A stretch of DNA of 44,156 bases from Nitrospirae bacterium MYbinv3 (lineage in GTDB: Bacteria > Nitrospirota > Thermodesulfovibrionia > Thermodesulfovibrionales > Magnetobacteriaceae): the NCBI GenBank assembly GCA_002753395.1, contig PEAB01000024.1, positions 1-44,156 on the forward strand, written 5' to 3'. The notes beneath the pieces are model-generated. The model worked only from the letters and a program-made list of their open reading frames with translations, was not told where the DNA came from and did not search any database. Below are positions 1 through 8,537 of this stretch, piece by piece (position 1 is the stretch's first letter; each line of letters opens with the position of its first letter). The position numbers were made by a program, and so were the translations under genes.

Positions 1-347
1 GAGTTTATGATCACCCTCTTTTGAGACTAATATGTAACTCATCCCGTTAGTCTTTAAATGCTCTATAAATGGCTGCTTGCTATGAAGGCTGTCAGAGACA
101 ACAATTACATTTAACCTAGGGCGAGCCTTCCTTATATTTGTAACCAATCTTTTGCCAGCCTCTATCTCACAATCTTGTTTATTCGCACCATCCGTATTTC
201 TTATCTCCTCTGGCATAAGAGGTAAGTACCTGTTTCATATCAGGGTGCATTATCGCCGACTGCATTATCTGATGTGTGTAGGTTGTTTCACCATTTTTTA
301 TGTTCTCTCCATCTAAAGCCGAACAATGTTTTCACTGAGAATCGCTG
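1..347 (-). pseudogene. Transposase remnant (IS4-like DDE type), frameshifted, running off the left edge
   Basis: Read on the minus strand, two frames together give a transposase middle section. The first block (about 336 down to 232) contains KHCSALDGENIKNGETTYTH and then HPDMKQV. The second (about 231 down to 1) contains LPLMPEEIRNTDGANKQDCE, VVSDSLHSKQPF and ILVSKEGDHK. The two halves join near 222-233, where the frame changes, so the gene is broken. No N-terminal part is visible. The reading begins inside a sequence at 329-347 that matches the terminal repeat of the small element at 41290-41426, as if an internal deletion fused the IS end to mid-transposase. Family assignment (IS4-like, with the conserved GDHK tail) is from memory. 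The remainder lies outside the window. Confidence 0.75.
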
Positions 348-469
348 GGGGAAGAGGGACATGCGGAGTTTACCTTCTTTGTTTTTTACGCTTGTTATAT
401 CAAGGACAGTAGATGTAAAATAAACACTGACTTTTAACACCATTGAATATGAAAACTAAGGTTGAAAAA

Positions 470-1648
470 ATGAATACAAGGATTGAGCAAGATTGGGTCA
501 AGTGGTCTGGTCTCCTTGCAGGAGGGGGCAGCAGGGGGGGGCAACACCACCGTCCTGTTTTTCTCCTTCTCTTCTTCTTGTTCCTGGTCGTCTGTCTTTT
601 ACCAGGATGTAAGAAAAATGAGGCACCCCAGATGACTGCGGAGAAGGTCATCAACGTCACCACGACGCCCGCCGTTAAAACCACACTCAGACCGTTTGTC
701 GAGGCGACCGGGACGATCGAACCATTCGAGAGGGTAACGGTTAGCAGCGAGGTAGATGGCCTGCTGTCTCAACTTACTGTGGCTGAAGGTTCAAAGGTAT
801 CAAAGGGGACAATATTGGCCAAGGTCAACGACAGCGATTTGACCCTAACACTAAAGAGAGACGAACTAGCCCTAATCCAGGCAGAGGCATCATTAGCCAA
901 CCTTAAAATCGAGTATGAACGTAAGGCCGCCCTGTATAAAGACGAACTTGTTACTAGACAACAGTTTGACGATATCACAGCCAAGGTATCCATCGCCGAG
1001 GCCGAGGCGGGAAGGGTAAAGGCCGCCGTGCAGCTTTCAAAACAGAGGCTGGACAAGACGATCATCAACAGCCCCATCACCGGTGCTGTTGATGTCAAAA
1101 AGGTCTCCACAGGCGATTATGTCAGAAATGGTACCCCGATTGTTACAATTATACGGACAAACCCTGTCAAACTGAATTTCTCTGTACCAGAGAAGGCAGC
1201 ACAATACCTGGGTGTAGGGCAGGAGGTAGAGTTTAAGGTTGATGCGTTACAACAGCAACAGTTTAGAGGAAAGGTCAGCGTCATATACCCCACAGTCGAT
1301 AAGAAAACCCGCACTCTTGAGGTTGAGGCGCTCGTTGACAACGCCGACGACTCACTGAGGCCGGGGTATTTTGCACACGTGATCATTTATATGCAGCAGC
1401 CGCGCGATGTTATAGCAGTGCCTGCTACGGCGCTCACCTATGAGGGAGAGGGTGTTAAGCTCTACGTCGTTGATGGCGACAAGGCAAGTCAGGTTATGGT
1501 GAAGATAGGACAGTCCTTTACGGATGAGAAGTCCCTTGAGTTGACCGAGATAACACAAGGTGTTACTGTCGGGCTATCCGTGGTAGTGGTTGGACAACAG
1601 AGCCTCTTTGATGGCGCCAGGGTGAAGGTACATAAGGCGGCTAATTAA
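470..1648 (+). CDS. RND efflux periplasmic adaptor (membrane fusion protein), lipoprotein
   Basis: This is the adaptor subunit of a tripartite RND exporter, linking the inner-membrane pump to an outer-membrane channel. From the ATG at 470 the protein has a hydrophobic signal segment (residues 31-46) ending in a lipobox LLPGC, so Cys47 is probably lipidated. Next come the half-lipoyl motifs (TVSSEVDGLLSQL, EGSKVSKGTILAKV), an alpha hairpin, the second lipoyl half (INSPITGAVDVKKV) and the beta-barrel and membrane-proximal domains. An in-frame TTG at 443 gives nine more residues. I prefer ATG 470, with AAGG about nine bases upstream. The stop is 3 bases before the pump gene, so the two are co-transcribed. 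A G-rich run (about 523-541) lies in the signal-peptide region. No TolC-like gene is visible. Substrate unknown. Confidence 0.9.
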   Translation: MNTRIEQDWVKWSGLLAGGGSRGGQHHRPVFLLLFFLFLVVCLLPGCKKNEAPQMTAEKVINVTTTPAVKTTLRPFVEATGTIEPFERVTVSSEVDGLLSQLTVAEGSKVSKGTILAKVNDSDLTLTLKRDELALIQAEASLANLKIEYERKAALYKDELVTRQQFDDITAKVSIAEAEAGRVKAAVQLSKQRLDKTIINSPITGAVDVKKVSTGDYVRNGTPIVTIIRTNPVKLNFSVPEKAAQYLGVGQEVEFKVDALQQQQFRGKVSVIYPTVDKKTRTLEVEALVDNADDSLRPGYFAHVIIYMQQPRDVIAVPATALTYEGEGVKLYVVDGDKASQVMVKIGQSFTDEKSLELTEITQGVTVGLSVVVVGQQSLFDGARVKVHKAAN

Positions 1649-1651
1649 GCC

Positions 1652-4600
1652 ATGTGGTTATCTGATACATCCATTAGGCGGCCTGTCTTTGCTACAATGC
1701 TTATCCTTATCCTTGTCCTATGGGGGATCATAAGCTATCCTGAGATAGGGGTTGACCTTCTTCCACGGGTAGACTTTCCCATTGTCAACATTACAACGAG
1801 GCTACCTGGCGCAAGCCCGGAGATCATGGACGTGGATGTAACGGACAAGATCGAGGAGGCAATCAATACCATTAACGGTGTAAAATCGATCACGTCATCG
1901 AGCTATGAATCCACATCGGTTACAACGGTGGAGTTCGTCCTTGATAGAGACATAAACCTGGCCGTGGCAGACGTGAGAGAGAAGCTGTCTCTGGTCAGGG
2001 CGCAACTGCCACAGGACATAAAAGAGCCGATAATCGAGAAGGTTGACCCCGATGCCAATCCGGTGCTGTGGCTGGCCCTCACCAGTCAGCTGCAATCTGG
2101 TGAGATACAGAGCCAGGAGCGTCCTGGAGCGGCAAAACGGACGGAACGAGAGCTCTCCACATACGCCAACGAGGTGCTAAAGGAGCAGCTTCAGAAGATC
2201 AACGGAGTTGGGGCGCTACGGATGGCCGGTCTGAGGCTGCGTCAGGTTCGAATCTGGCTTGACGCCACCAAGATGCGGGCCTACGAAATCACCTACTACG
2301 ACGTAGTCAACGCCCTCAAACGTGGCAACGTAGAAATGCCAGGGGGAAGGATCGAGGGTAACTCCAAGGAATATTCGATAAAGGTGAAGGGTGAGTTCAC
2401 GCATCCAAATCAGTTTAATGACCTCATCCTGTTAACTATCCCTGGCCAGACCGGGCGCAACGCCGCCACCATCCGGCTCAGGGACGTCGGCAGGGTTGAG
2501 GATGGCATGGAGGAGAAACGCTCTATCGCCCGCTTTAATGGCCGCCCATCGGTGGGCATAAGCATACAAAAGCAATCGGGGACAAACACCGTGGAAGTCG
2601 TTGACAGGGTCAAGAAGGAACTAGTAAAGATTAAAAGGACCCTTCCCCCTGGTATGTCACTTGATATCAGCTTTGATCAGTCAACGTTTATAAAAATATC
2701 TATCAGCGAGGTACAGCATCACCTATTGTATGGCGGGGTGTTTGCTTCGCTAGCAGTGCTCTTGTTCCTTGGTAATCTTCGATTGACACTGATAAGCGCC
2801 ATTGCCATCCCGACCTCTCTTATTTCTACGATGGCCATTATGAATTACTACAAGTTTACATTTAATAACATGACTATGTTGGCGCTGTCACTGTGCATCG
2901 GAATACTCATAGATGACGCTATCATTGTTATAGAGAACATCCACAGACACGTGGAGGCCGGCGAGGACCCCGTCAAGGCGGCACACTCTGCCACCTCGGA
3001 GATCGGTATGGCGGTTGTGGCAACGACTTTTTCCATTGTAGCTATATTCCTGCCTGTGGCCTTTATGAAGGGGCTTATTGGGAGGTTCTTCCTTCAGTTT
3101 GCCCTGACCGTGGTCTTTTCCGTTATGGTATCCATGCTTGTTTCGTTTACGTTGACACCCATGCTAGCATCTAGATTTATACGTCATTCACATGGTGATC
3201 AGATCGATAACGGACGGTTTAATAGATGGTCTGAGGCATTCCACTCATACATCGAGCGCTTGTATAAGAGGATGTTGATCGTGGCTATGGGGCACCGGTT
3301 AAAAGTGCTGTTTCTGGCGGGGTGCATTTTTGCCTTTAGCCTTTATATCACGAAGTTCATCGGTAAGGAAATGGTGCCACCTGAGGACCAGGGGCGTTTT
3401 GTAGTACGGTTGCAGGCCCCGGTTGATTACTCTATAGATGCCGTTGACAGTATGTTTAAGGAGGCTGAGGTTGTTGTAAGTGGATTATCTGAGGTCAAGA
3501 CCTTGTTCTATGCCCAGGGATATGATATGTCTGGAGAGATAAACAAGGCCTCAATGTTTGTTGGATTGGTGTCGAGGCATGAGAGAACAAAGACTCAGGA
3601 GCAGGTAAAGGCGGATGTCAGAAGGGCACTATCCCAGGCCATACCAGGGCTTAAGGCAACCGCTGAGGATATCTCAATCGTAGGCGGGGGGCTAAGAAAT
3701 GCACCAATCCAGTTTATCATAAGGGGCAGTGACCTAAACGCTCTCAACACATATACACATGAGATATCTGACAGGTTTTCAAAGTTGCCTGGAATAGTTG
3801 ATGTCGATACCTCCTTTGAGTTGGGCAAACCAGAGGTACGCGTTCTTATTGATAGGGATAGGGCTGCGGAGTTAGGAGTGGATGTGGTGTCAGTGGCTGA
3901 AGCTATAAACATCCTCATCGGCGGGGAGGCTAACGTTACACATTTCAAGGACAACTCCAAGGGCAGACGCTATGACGTCAGAATAAGGCTTAACCAACAG
4001 GACAGGGCACAACCAAATAAGATTGAAGGCATCTACGTTCGCTCTAAGAGCGGGGCTCTCATAGGGTTGTCAAATGTAGTAACGGTTATAGAGGGAGCCT
4101 CTGCATCAAGCATAATCAGGGTGGATAGACAGAGGGCTATCATACTGTTTGCAAACCTTGAAAACATCCCTCTGGGACAGGCAACATCACAGCTTGACGA
4201 CATTGCAAACAGCGTATTGCCACCAGATTACACAACGATTTACAAGGGGATCGCTGAGTTTATGGGAGAGTCCTTCTATTACCTGACCATAGCGATATTC
4301 CTTGGAGTGGTTATGGCATACATGATACTTGCGGCCCAGTTTGAGAGCTTCATACACCCGGTAACGGTGCTCCTGGCTATGCCGCTATCCTTTATTGGGG
4401 CATTTGGGGCGCTTTTGTTAACCGGTAAGACGCTCAACATATTCAGCTTCATCGGGTTGATTCTCCTTATGGGCCTTGTCAAAAAGAACTCCATACTCAT
4501 AGTCGCCTACACAAATACGCTAAAGGAGCGTGGTTACAAGACCCATGATGCGATAATCGAGGCCTGTCCAGTGCGCCTTCGCCCAATACTGATGACCACG

Positions 4601-4798
4601 GTTGCCATGATCTTTGGTATGCTTCCTATAGCCGTAGGGCTCGGTGAGGGCTCGGAGACACGCTCCCCAATGGCCATCGCTACAATCGGAGGACTCTCCA
4701 CATCGCTGTTTCTAACGCTTTTTGTTGTACCTGCTGCCTACGAGCTATTTGACGATATCATCACCTGGCTAAAACAAAAGACAGGATATAGATCGTAA
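1652..4798 (+). CDS. RND family efflux pump permease (AcrB/MdtB-like, HAE-1 type)
   Basis: Proton-driven inner-membrane transporter, 1048 residues, the usual length for the hydrophobe/amphiphile efflux family. TM1 lies at about residues 10-30. The TM4 motif GILIDDAIIVIENIHRH carries the paired aspartates of the proton relay, and the TM10 motif GLVKKNSILIVAYTN carries the matching lysine. Two large periplasmic loops follow TM1 and TM7, as expected for a duplicated fold. The ATG follows the adaptor stop by 3 bases. The adaptor-pump order is normal; the outer-membrane partner is not in view. Whether it exports drugs, lipids or metabolites cannot be told from sequence. No terminator hairpin is evident after the stop; two palindromic repeat elements begin within 35 bases. 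Confidence 0.95.
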   Translation: MWLSDTSIRRPVFATMLILILVLWGIISYPEIGVDLLPRVDFPIVNITTRLPGASPEIMDVDVTDKIEEAINTINGVKSITSSSYESTSVTTVEFVLDRDINLAVADVREKLSLVRAQLPQDIKEPIIEKVDPDANPVLWLALTSQLQSGEIQSQERPGAAKRTERELSTYANEVLKEQLQKINGVGALRMAGLRLRQVRIWLDATKMRAYEITYYDVVNALKRGNVEMPGGRIEGNSKEYSIKVKGEFTHPNQFNDLILLTIPGQTGRNAATIRLRDVGRVEDGMEEKRSIARFNGRPSVGISIQKQSGTNTVEVVDRVKKELVKIKRTLPPGMSLDISFDQSTFIKISISEVQHHLLYGGVFASLAVLLFLGNLRLTLISAIAIPTSLISTMAIMNYYKFTFNNMTMLALSLCIGILIDDAIIVIENIHRHVEAGEDPVKAAHSATSEIGMAVVATTFSIVAIFLPVAFMKGLIGRFFLQFALTVVFSVMVSMLVSFTLTPMLASRFIRHSHGDQIDNGRFNRWSEAFHSYIERLYKRMLIVAMGHRLKVLFLAGCIFAFSLYITKFIGKEMVPPEDQGRFVVRLQAPVDYSIDAVDSMFKEAEVVVSGLSEVKTLFYAQGYDMSGEINKASMFVGLVSRHERTKTQEQVKADVRRALSQAIPGLKATAEDISIVGGGLRNAPIQFIIRGSDLNALNTYTHEISDRFSKLPGIVDVDTSFELGKPEVRVLIDRDRAAELGVDVVSVAEAINILIGGEANVTHFKDNSKGRRYDVRIRLNQQDRAQPNKIEGIYVRSKSGALIGLSNVVTVIEGASASSIIRVDRQRAIILFANLENIPLGQATSQLDDIANSVLPPDYTTIYKGIAEFMGESFYYLTIAIFLGVVMAYMILAAQFESFIHPVTVLLAMPLSFIGAFGALLLTGKTLNIFSFIGLILLMGLVKKNSILIVAYTNTLKERGYKTHDAIIEACPVRLRPILMTTVAMIFGMLPIAVGLGEGSETRSPMAIATIGGLSTSLFLTLFVVPAAYELFDDIITWLKQKTGYRS

Positions 4799-4830
4799 TA
4801 GTTCCCCGTATATATACCAAGATAAGTCAG

Positions 4831-4964
4831 GTTTGCAAAAATCTTGTGATTCCCGCGTAAGCGGAAATCCACTCCGTAATCCCGTCAAGACGCATAGATT
4901 CCTGCTTTCGCAGGAATGACATTTTCATGTTATTGGATGTCAAGGTCAAAATCTTTTTGCAAAC
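4831..4964. repeat. Palindromic insertion element with TIRs GTTTGCAAAAA
   Basis: Left end GTTTGCAAAAATCTTG (4831-4846) is mirrored by the right end, whose reverse complement (4964-4947) reads GTTTGCAAAAAGATTTTG. Between them are two short palindromes of the 'TTCCTGC...GCAGGAA' kind (about 4849-4870 and 4898-4922). It is 134 bases long and has no coding capacity. I could not see a target-site duplication. Confidence 0.6.
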
Positions 4965-4977
4965 TCCATTTAGTTTA

Positions 4978-5084
4978 GTATATAAAGAAGAGAGGGCTCA
5001 GCTATTGACGCAGGGGTTCGCCCCCCATCAGACCCCTGCAACAAAGGAGTCCCCTTGACCCCGTTATATAGCATATTTATTCAC
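4978..5084. repeat. Palindromic element flanked by an 8-base target duplication TTAGTTTA
   Basis: Perfect 8-base direct repeats TTAGTTTA stand at 4970-4977 and 5085-5092. The 107-base insert starts GTATATAAAGAAG and ends with the complement of GTGAATAAATATG, a weak TIR (10 of 15). The core holds CAGGGGTTCGCC and GTCCCCTTGACCCC, related to the cores at 28858-28981 and 41465-41574. Confidence 0.6.
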
Positions 5085-5352
5085 TTAGTTTATAACATAC
5101 TATTATATAAACGATAATAACTTGCTTAAAAATGTCACAGAACAGAGATGATAGCGTCTATACAGAGCCTTCAGTATTAATCAACGGTCTTATCCACACC
5201 TTGCCAACAGGCATTGTTAGTATATAACGTCTGATAAGGTATATTATGTAAAATTACAGAATGGGACATACTCTAAGGCATTCACTTGAGTTGACCAGCA
5301 AATAGTTTACTCTATGACTCTTATGTGTATCTGTGTCGTCTATGGTTACATG
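5085..5352. other. Gene-free stretch between two repeat elements
   Basis: No open reading frame, tRNA or clear terminator was seen in this AT-rich spacer. It separates the palindromic elements at 4978-5084 and 5353-5542. Confidence 0.5.
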
Positions 5353-5542
5353 GTATCCTCTTTAAAAAGCATGGTAAAAAATTTTTATGGTTCCAAGACT
5401 ATGGATTCCCATTTTCGTGGGAATGACAGTAATAGCCGTTTTCCAAATATATCATTCCATAGCCTGCCCCTGGCTTGAACAGAGGTAAACAGGAATCCAG
5501 TAAGCGTAAAAGCATAGTTACCATGAAATATAAAGTAGATAC
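5353..5542. repeat. MITE-like element, copy 1 of the GTATCYTCTTTA family, with TSD GTTACATG
   Basis: 190-base element. The left terminus GTATCCTCTTTAAAAAGCAT (from 5353) is mirrored by the right terminus, whose reverse complement from 5542 reads GTATCTACTTTATATTTCAT; the TIR is about 25 bases. Perfect 8-base direct repeats GTTACATG flank it (5345-5352 and 5543-5550). The interior matches, in the opposite orientation, the element at 29603-29768, apart from about 24 extra bases near 5457-5482. It ends 82 bases before pstB. Confidence 0.85.
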
Positions 5543-5610
5543 GTTACATGTTTTAATTTTAAGCACCTTAAGATTTTTTTATGTACTATGTTTTTATGCT
5601 TGTTTTTTGA

Positions 5611-5616
5611 TATACT
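5611..5616 (+). promoter_or_regulatory. Probable -10 box (TATACT) for a leaderless pstB transcript
   Basis: TATACT preceded by a T-rich stretch ends 8 bases before the pstB ATG, and no Shine-Dalgarno lies between them. Transcription would start at or next to the ATG. No good -35 is visible. Confidence 0.4.
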
Positions 5617-5624
5617 AACTGCTT

Positions 5625-6395
5625 ATGAAAAGTACTACAGTAGACAGGATAATCGACGTTAAATCGTTGAGTTTCTTTTACTCACAAGATAGCCAGACAC
5701 TGAAAAATATATCTATGCCAATATATAGAAACATGGTAACATCGTTAATCGGTCCATCAGGGTGCGGTAAGACCACACTATTGCGATGCTTTAACAGGAT
5801 GCACGACCTCTACCCAGGCAATCGCTACGAGGGCGAAATATTGTTTAATAACACTAATATATTATCCAACTCTGTAGACCTTATAGAGCTGCGCTGCCGC
5901 ATAGGTATGGTGTTTCAAAGGCCAACGCCCTTCCCCATGTCTATATTTGAAAACGTAGCATTTGGGTTGAAGTTAAAGGGGATAAAGAACAGACGTGAGC
6001 TGGGGCAGTCTGTTGAGACGGCCTTAAGGCATGCCGTCCTCTGGGACGAGGTCAAAGACAGACTAAACGCTAGTGCCTACAACCTTTCTACTGGACAACA
6101 ACAGAGGCTCGTGATAGCGCGTTCATTGGCTGTCAAACCTGACGTTCTGCTCTTTGACGAACCAGCCTCTTCATTAGACCCCATATCCACTTTAAAGATA
6201 GAAGAACTGTCTGCAAGCCTCAAGTCCAATTACACAATTATCATCGTTACGCACAATATGCAGCAAGCTGCAAGAATATCTGACTGGACTGGCTTTATGA
6301 TGCTAGGTGAGTTGGTAGAATTCGATCGGACTGACCAGTTGTTCACAAACCCCTCTAACCTCCTCACGGAGGATTACATATCAGGAAGGTTTTAA
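5625..6395 (+). CDS. pstB: PstB-like phosphate ABC transporter ATPase
   Basis: ATP-binding subunit of the high-affinity phosphate importer family, 256 residues, typical length. Seen in order: Walker [10 protein letters not shown] (about residues 43-51), Q-loop [18 protein letters not shown] (characteristic of PstB), signature LSTGQQQR, Walker [14 protein letters not shown] and the switch histidine in [10 protein letters not shown]. The signature has Thr where LSGGQQQR is usual. PhoU follows 3 bases after the stop, supporting a phosphate role. However, PstS, PstC and PstA are absent here; the region upstream is repeats. It may serve permeases encoded elsewhere. The ATG has no Shine-Dalgarno. 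Confidence 0.9.
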   Translation: MKSTTVDRIIDVKSLSFFYSQDSQTLKNISMPIYRNMVTSLIGPSGCGKTTLLRCFNRMHDLYPGNRYEGEILFNNTNILSNSVDLIELRCRIGMVFQRPTPFPMSIFENVAFGLKLKGIKNRRELGQSVETALRHAVLWDEVKDRLNASAYNLSTGQQQRLVIARSLAVKPDVLLFDEPASSLDPISTLKIEELSASLKSNYTIIIVTHNMQQAARISDWTGFMMLGELVEFDRTDQLFTNPSNLLTEDYISGRF

Positions 6396-6398
6396 AAG

Positions 6399-7076
6399 AT
6401 GTTAATTAAAGACGAGGAACTAAAAGGGATAAAAGAGATGCTTCTTACTATGGCATCACATGTTGAGATCGCAATTAAGGACAGCGTAAAATCCCTTTTG
6501 GAAAAGGATTTGGAGCTGGCAAACAAGGTCATCAAAAACGACCATATAGTTAACACCTACGATGTTCAGATCGACGAGGCCTGTATCAAGTTTATAGCAC
6601 GCAGACAGCCTGTGGGAAAGGACTTGCGTTTTATCACCACTGGGATGAAAATAACCACTGACCTTGAAAGGATCGCCGACCATGCCGTAAATATTGCCGA
6701 AAGAGCTGTAGAACTTATAAATGAACCAGCCAACAAAACCTATGAAGATATATCAAGGATGAGAGAAGTTGCCCAGAGGATGATCAAAGACGCTATCGCC
6801 TCTTTTGTTAACGAGGATAAACGACTTGCAAAAGATGTTATAATGCGGGACGACGAGGTTGATGACCTCAACGACTCTATTAATGACGAACTGATAACTA
6901 TTATGACAAAACAATCCGCCTCAATCATACAAGCAACTAAACTGGCCTATATATCAAGAAACCTCGAACGCATAGGTGACCACGCCACAAATATTGCCGA
7001 GATGGTCATTTATATGACAGAAGGCCGCATTGTTAGACATATGGCTGATATAAAAGAACCACCCAAGCACCCATAA
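6399..7076 (+). CDS. phoU: PhoU phosphate-signalling regulator
   Basis: Cytoplasmic negative regulator that couples the Pst transporter to the PhoR/PhoB two-component system and to phosphate homeostasis. At 225 residues it has the expected two tandem three-helix repeats. The metal-binding motifs appear twice: TDLERIADHAVNIAE in the first repeat and RNLERIGDHATNIAEM in the second. AGGAAGG at the end of pstB provides the ribosome site, and the intergenic gap is 3 bases, so it is coupled to pstB. It faces the minus-strand gene at 7123-7728; no clear hairpin terminator lies in the 46-base gap. Confidence 0.95.
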   Translation: MLIKDEELKGIKEMLLTMASHVEIAIKDSVKSLLEKDLELANKVIKNDHIVNTYDVQIDEACIKFIARRQPVGKDLRFITTGMKITTDLERIADHAVNIAERAVELINEPANKTYEDISRMREVAQRMIKDAIASFVNEDKRLAKDVIMRDDEVDDLNDSINDELITIMTKQSASIIQATKLAYISRNLERIGDHATNIAEMVIYMTEGRIVRHMADIKEPPKHP

Positions 7077-7122
7077 AGGATACTTTAGGAGTACTGCATC
7101 TTTTGACCTCCTTCTGTTTTGC

Positions 7123-7728
7123 TCAGACATATAAGGAGATGTTCGAGCCTTTCTCCTGTTTATTGTCTGAGCTGCTAATCCCTTGGAACATTAAGTAAGA
7201 ATCTTTCTGCTTTTCTCTGTAATCGTTTTGTTTACTCGTTAACTCTTGTTGTGCGCTGCTTTCTATCTGAGTAGCTTTTGCGGCAATTGCATGGTCCTGG
7301 GGTGAAGGGTCTGCCGGGGCGAGGGCGGCCGCTCTGACCTGCCGCATCTTTCTGATTGTGGCATCAGGCTCTTTTTCCCTGGATACGTCAATCGGGACCT
7401 CACCGCCACTTATATATCTTTTTCCGTCAGGTCCTTTCGTAAACTCATATGAGGGTACACCTGCATATTGACCGCCAACTGTTTCGTGCGCCTGCTCGTG
7501 TATCTTGACAGCCTGTTCACGCTGCTTTAGTCTCTGTACTTGGATCTCAATATCACGAGCTTTTGACTGTTCTACGCTGTTTTTAGACTTGCTGCTGTCT
7601 GTATTGCTGTTTTCCTTGATACCATTTGTCTCGTTATTGTTCTTGGTATTATTGGAGGTCTTGTCATTACCAGTTACCCCGTATGCCGGATAAATGTTTT
7701 GTTGTATACCTGTAGCTGATATCTCCAT
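7123..7728 (-). CDS. SprA-related putative metallopeptidase (CJM1_0395-type)
   Basis: 201 residues. The first 55 or so are a low-complexity Asn/Thr/Ser/Lys tail. Then comes a charged coiled-coil-like segment and the family core: HEQAH, a HEXXH-type zinc motif, at about residue 77-81, followed by GGQYAGVPSYEFTKGPDGK and YISGGEVPIDVS. Conserved Ala/Pro-rich text ALAPADPSPQDHAIAAKA comes next. This arrangement matches the family usually annotated 'putative metalloprotease CJM1_0395 family' or SprA-related; biochemical function is not established. There is no signal peptide. It is next to fliW on the same strand (46-base gap from the fliW stop), which suggests, without proving, a link to flagella. 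Confidence 0.75.
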   Translation of the reverse strand: MEISATGIQQNIYPAYGVTGNDKTSNNTKNNNETNGIKENSNTDSSKSKNSVEQSKARDIEIQVQRLKQREQAVKIHEQAHETVGGQYAGVPSYEFTKGPDGKRYISGGEVPIDVSREKEPDATIRKMRQVRAAALAPADPSPQDHAIAAKATQIESSAQQELTSKQNDYREKQKDSYLMFQGISSSDNKQEKGSNISLYV

Positions 7729-7774
7729 GTCATATCCCTCCTTGTGCCTTTAATAATGACACATAGATAGCTGA

Positions 7775-8197
7775 TTATCTTTGTGCCGGATTTGGGAGCA
7801 CTACTTTAGACGGCACTCTCTCATCTATGATCATCAGTTGAGCAGCCTTCATATTTGATGTATTGATGACTATTGGTGCCCTAAGGTTAACCGACATATC
7901 TTTGCCGGTAATAGTTGCAACAACAAGCACTAATAGATCCTCAACCTTCTTGCATTCAAGAAACTCCTCTACCTCGTCAACTGCTGTGAAGGAATAGTCT
8001 GTAAACATCACAAATGGGTCAACCAGAGAAAAGGCTATTTCTGGGGCATCAATAGCCTGTAACCACTTAACGGCTTTATCTGTGTCCAATAGACAGTAAC
8101 GTTTTAATGCCTCAAAACCAGTTAACCCTCTTGGAAAACTAATGATCTTATCATCTTCAACCTCTATCTCTCCAAATCTTGAACTGCTAAACTGCAT
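7775..8197 (-). CDS. fliW: Flagellar assembly factor FliW
   Basis: FliW binds flagellin and, in its absence, the regulator CsrA, so that flagellin translation follows demand. The N-terminus MQFSSSRFGEIEVEDDKII, followed by FPRGLTGF and later VDPFVMFTDYSF, is the family pattern. The C-terminus ends on conserved text about post-translational (NLRAPIVIN) strands. I choose ATG 8197 because GGAGGG lies just upstream in TTGGAGGGAATAATG; the TTG at 8209 would put the ribosome site inside the gene. The usual csrA partner is not next to it; a SprA-related protein follows instead. Confidence 0.93.
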   Translation of the reverse strand: MQFSSSRFGEIEVEDDKIISFPRGLTGFEALKRYCLLDTDKAVKWLQAIDAPEIAFSLVDPFVMFTDYSFTAVDEVEEFLECKKVEDLLVLVVATITGKDMSVNLRAPIVINTSNMKAAQLMIIDERVPSKVVLPNPAQR

Positions 8198-8315
8198 TAT
8201 TCCCTCCAATTATATACTTGTTTTACAGCTACCACTACATAATTTATATGATATCACGTCCTTAGCACAACAGCCCATATCTCCATTTATCGGCAATATG
8301 AAGATAAATATTTAA

Positions 8316-8462
8316 GTATACTTTTGCACTTTTTTATAAACCATTATTTTATGCAACTATTGAGAATAGATTCCCTCTTTCGCGTGAATGACAGCAAGTG
8401 GCGTTTATAGCTGTCCATGTCACTCCTGCGTAAGCAGGAATCCAGAAAGTGCAAAACTATTG
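8316..8462. repeat. MITE-like element, GCACTTT family copy 1, with TSD TATTTAA
   Basis: Starts GTATACTTTTGCACTTT and ends with the complement of CAATAGTTTTGCACTTT. It is flanked by perfect 7-base direct repeats TATTTAA (8309-8315, 8463-8469). Inside are a degraded 'ATTCCC...GTGAAT' palindrome and CTCCTGCGTAAGCAGGA. The whole 147 bases match 34391-34538 in inverted orientation. Confidence 0.85.
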
Positions 8463-8537
8463 TATTTAAACTATGTTAGAGACTCTATACAACAATTAGA
8501 TAAATGCTTTCATGTTAAGACCTGCCAACCTTTTTCT

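Noticed and set aside
4799-5624. A degraded pstS, pstC or pstA before pstB
   Set aside because: Looked in all frames for permease-like hydrophobic or phosphate-binding text and found only repeats.
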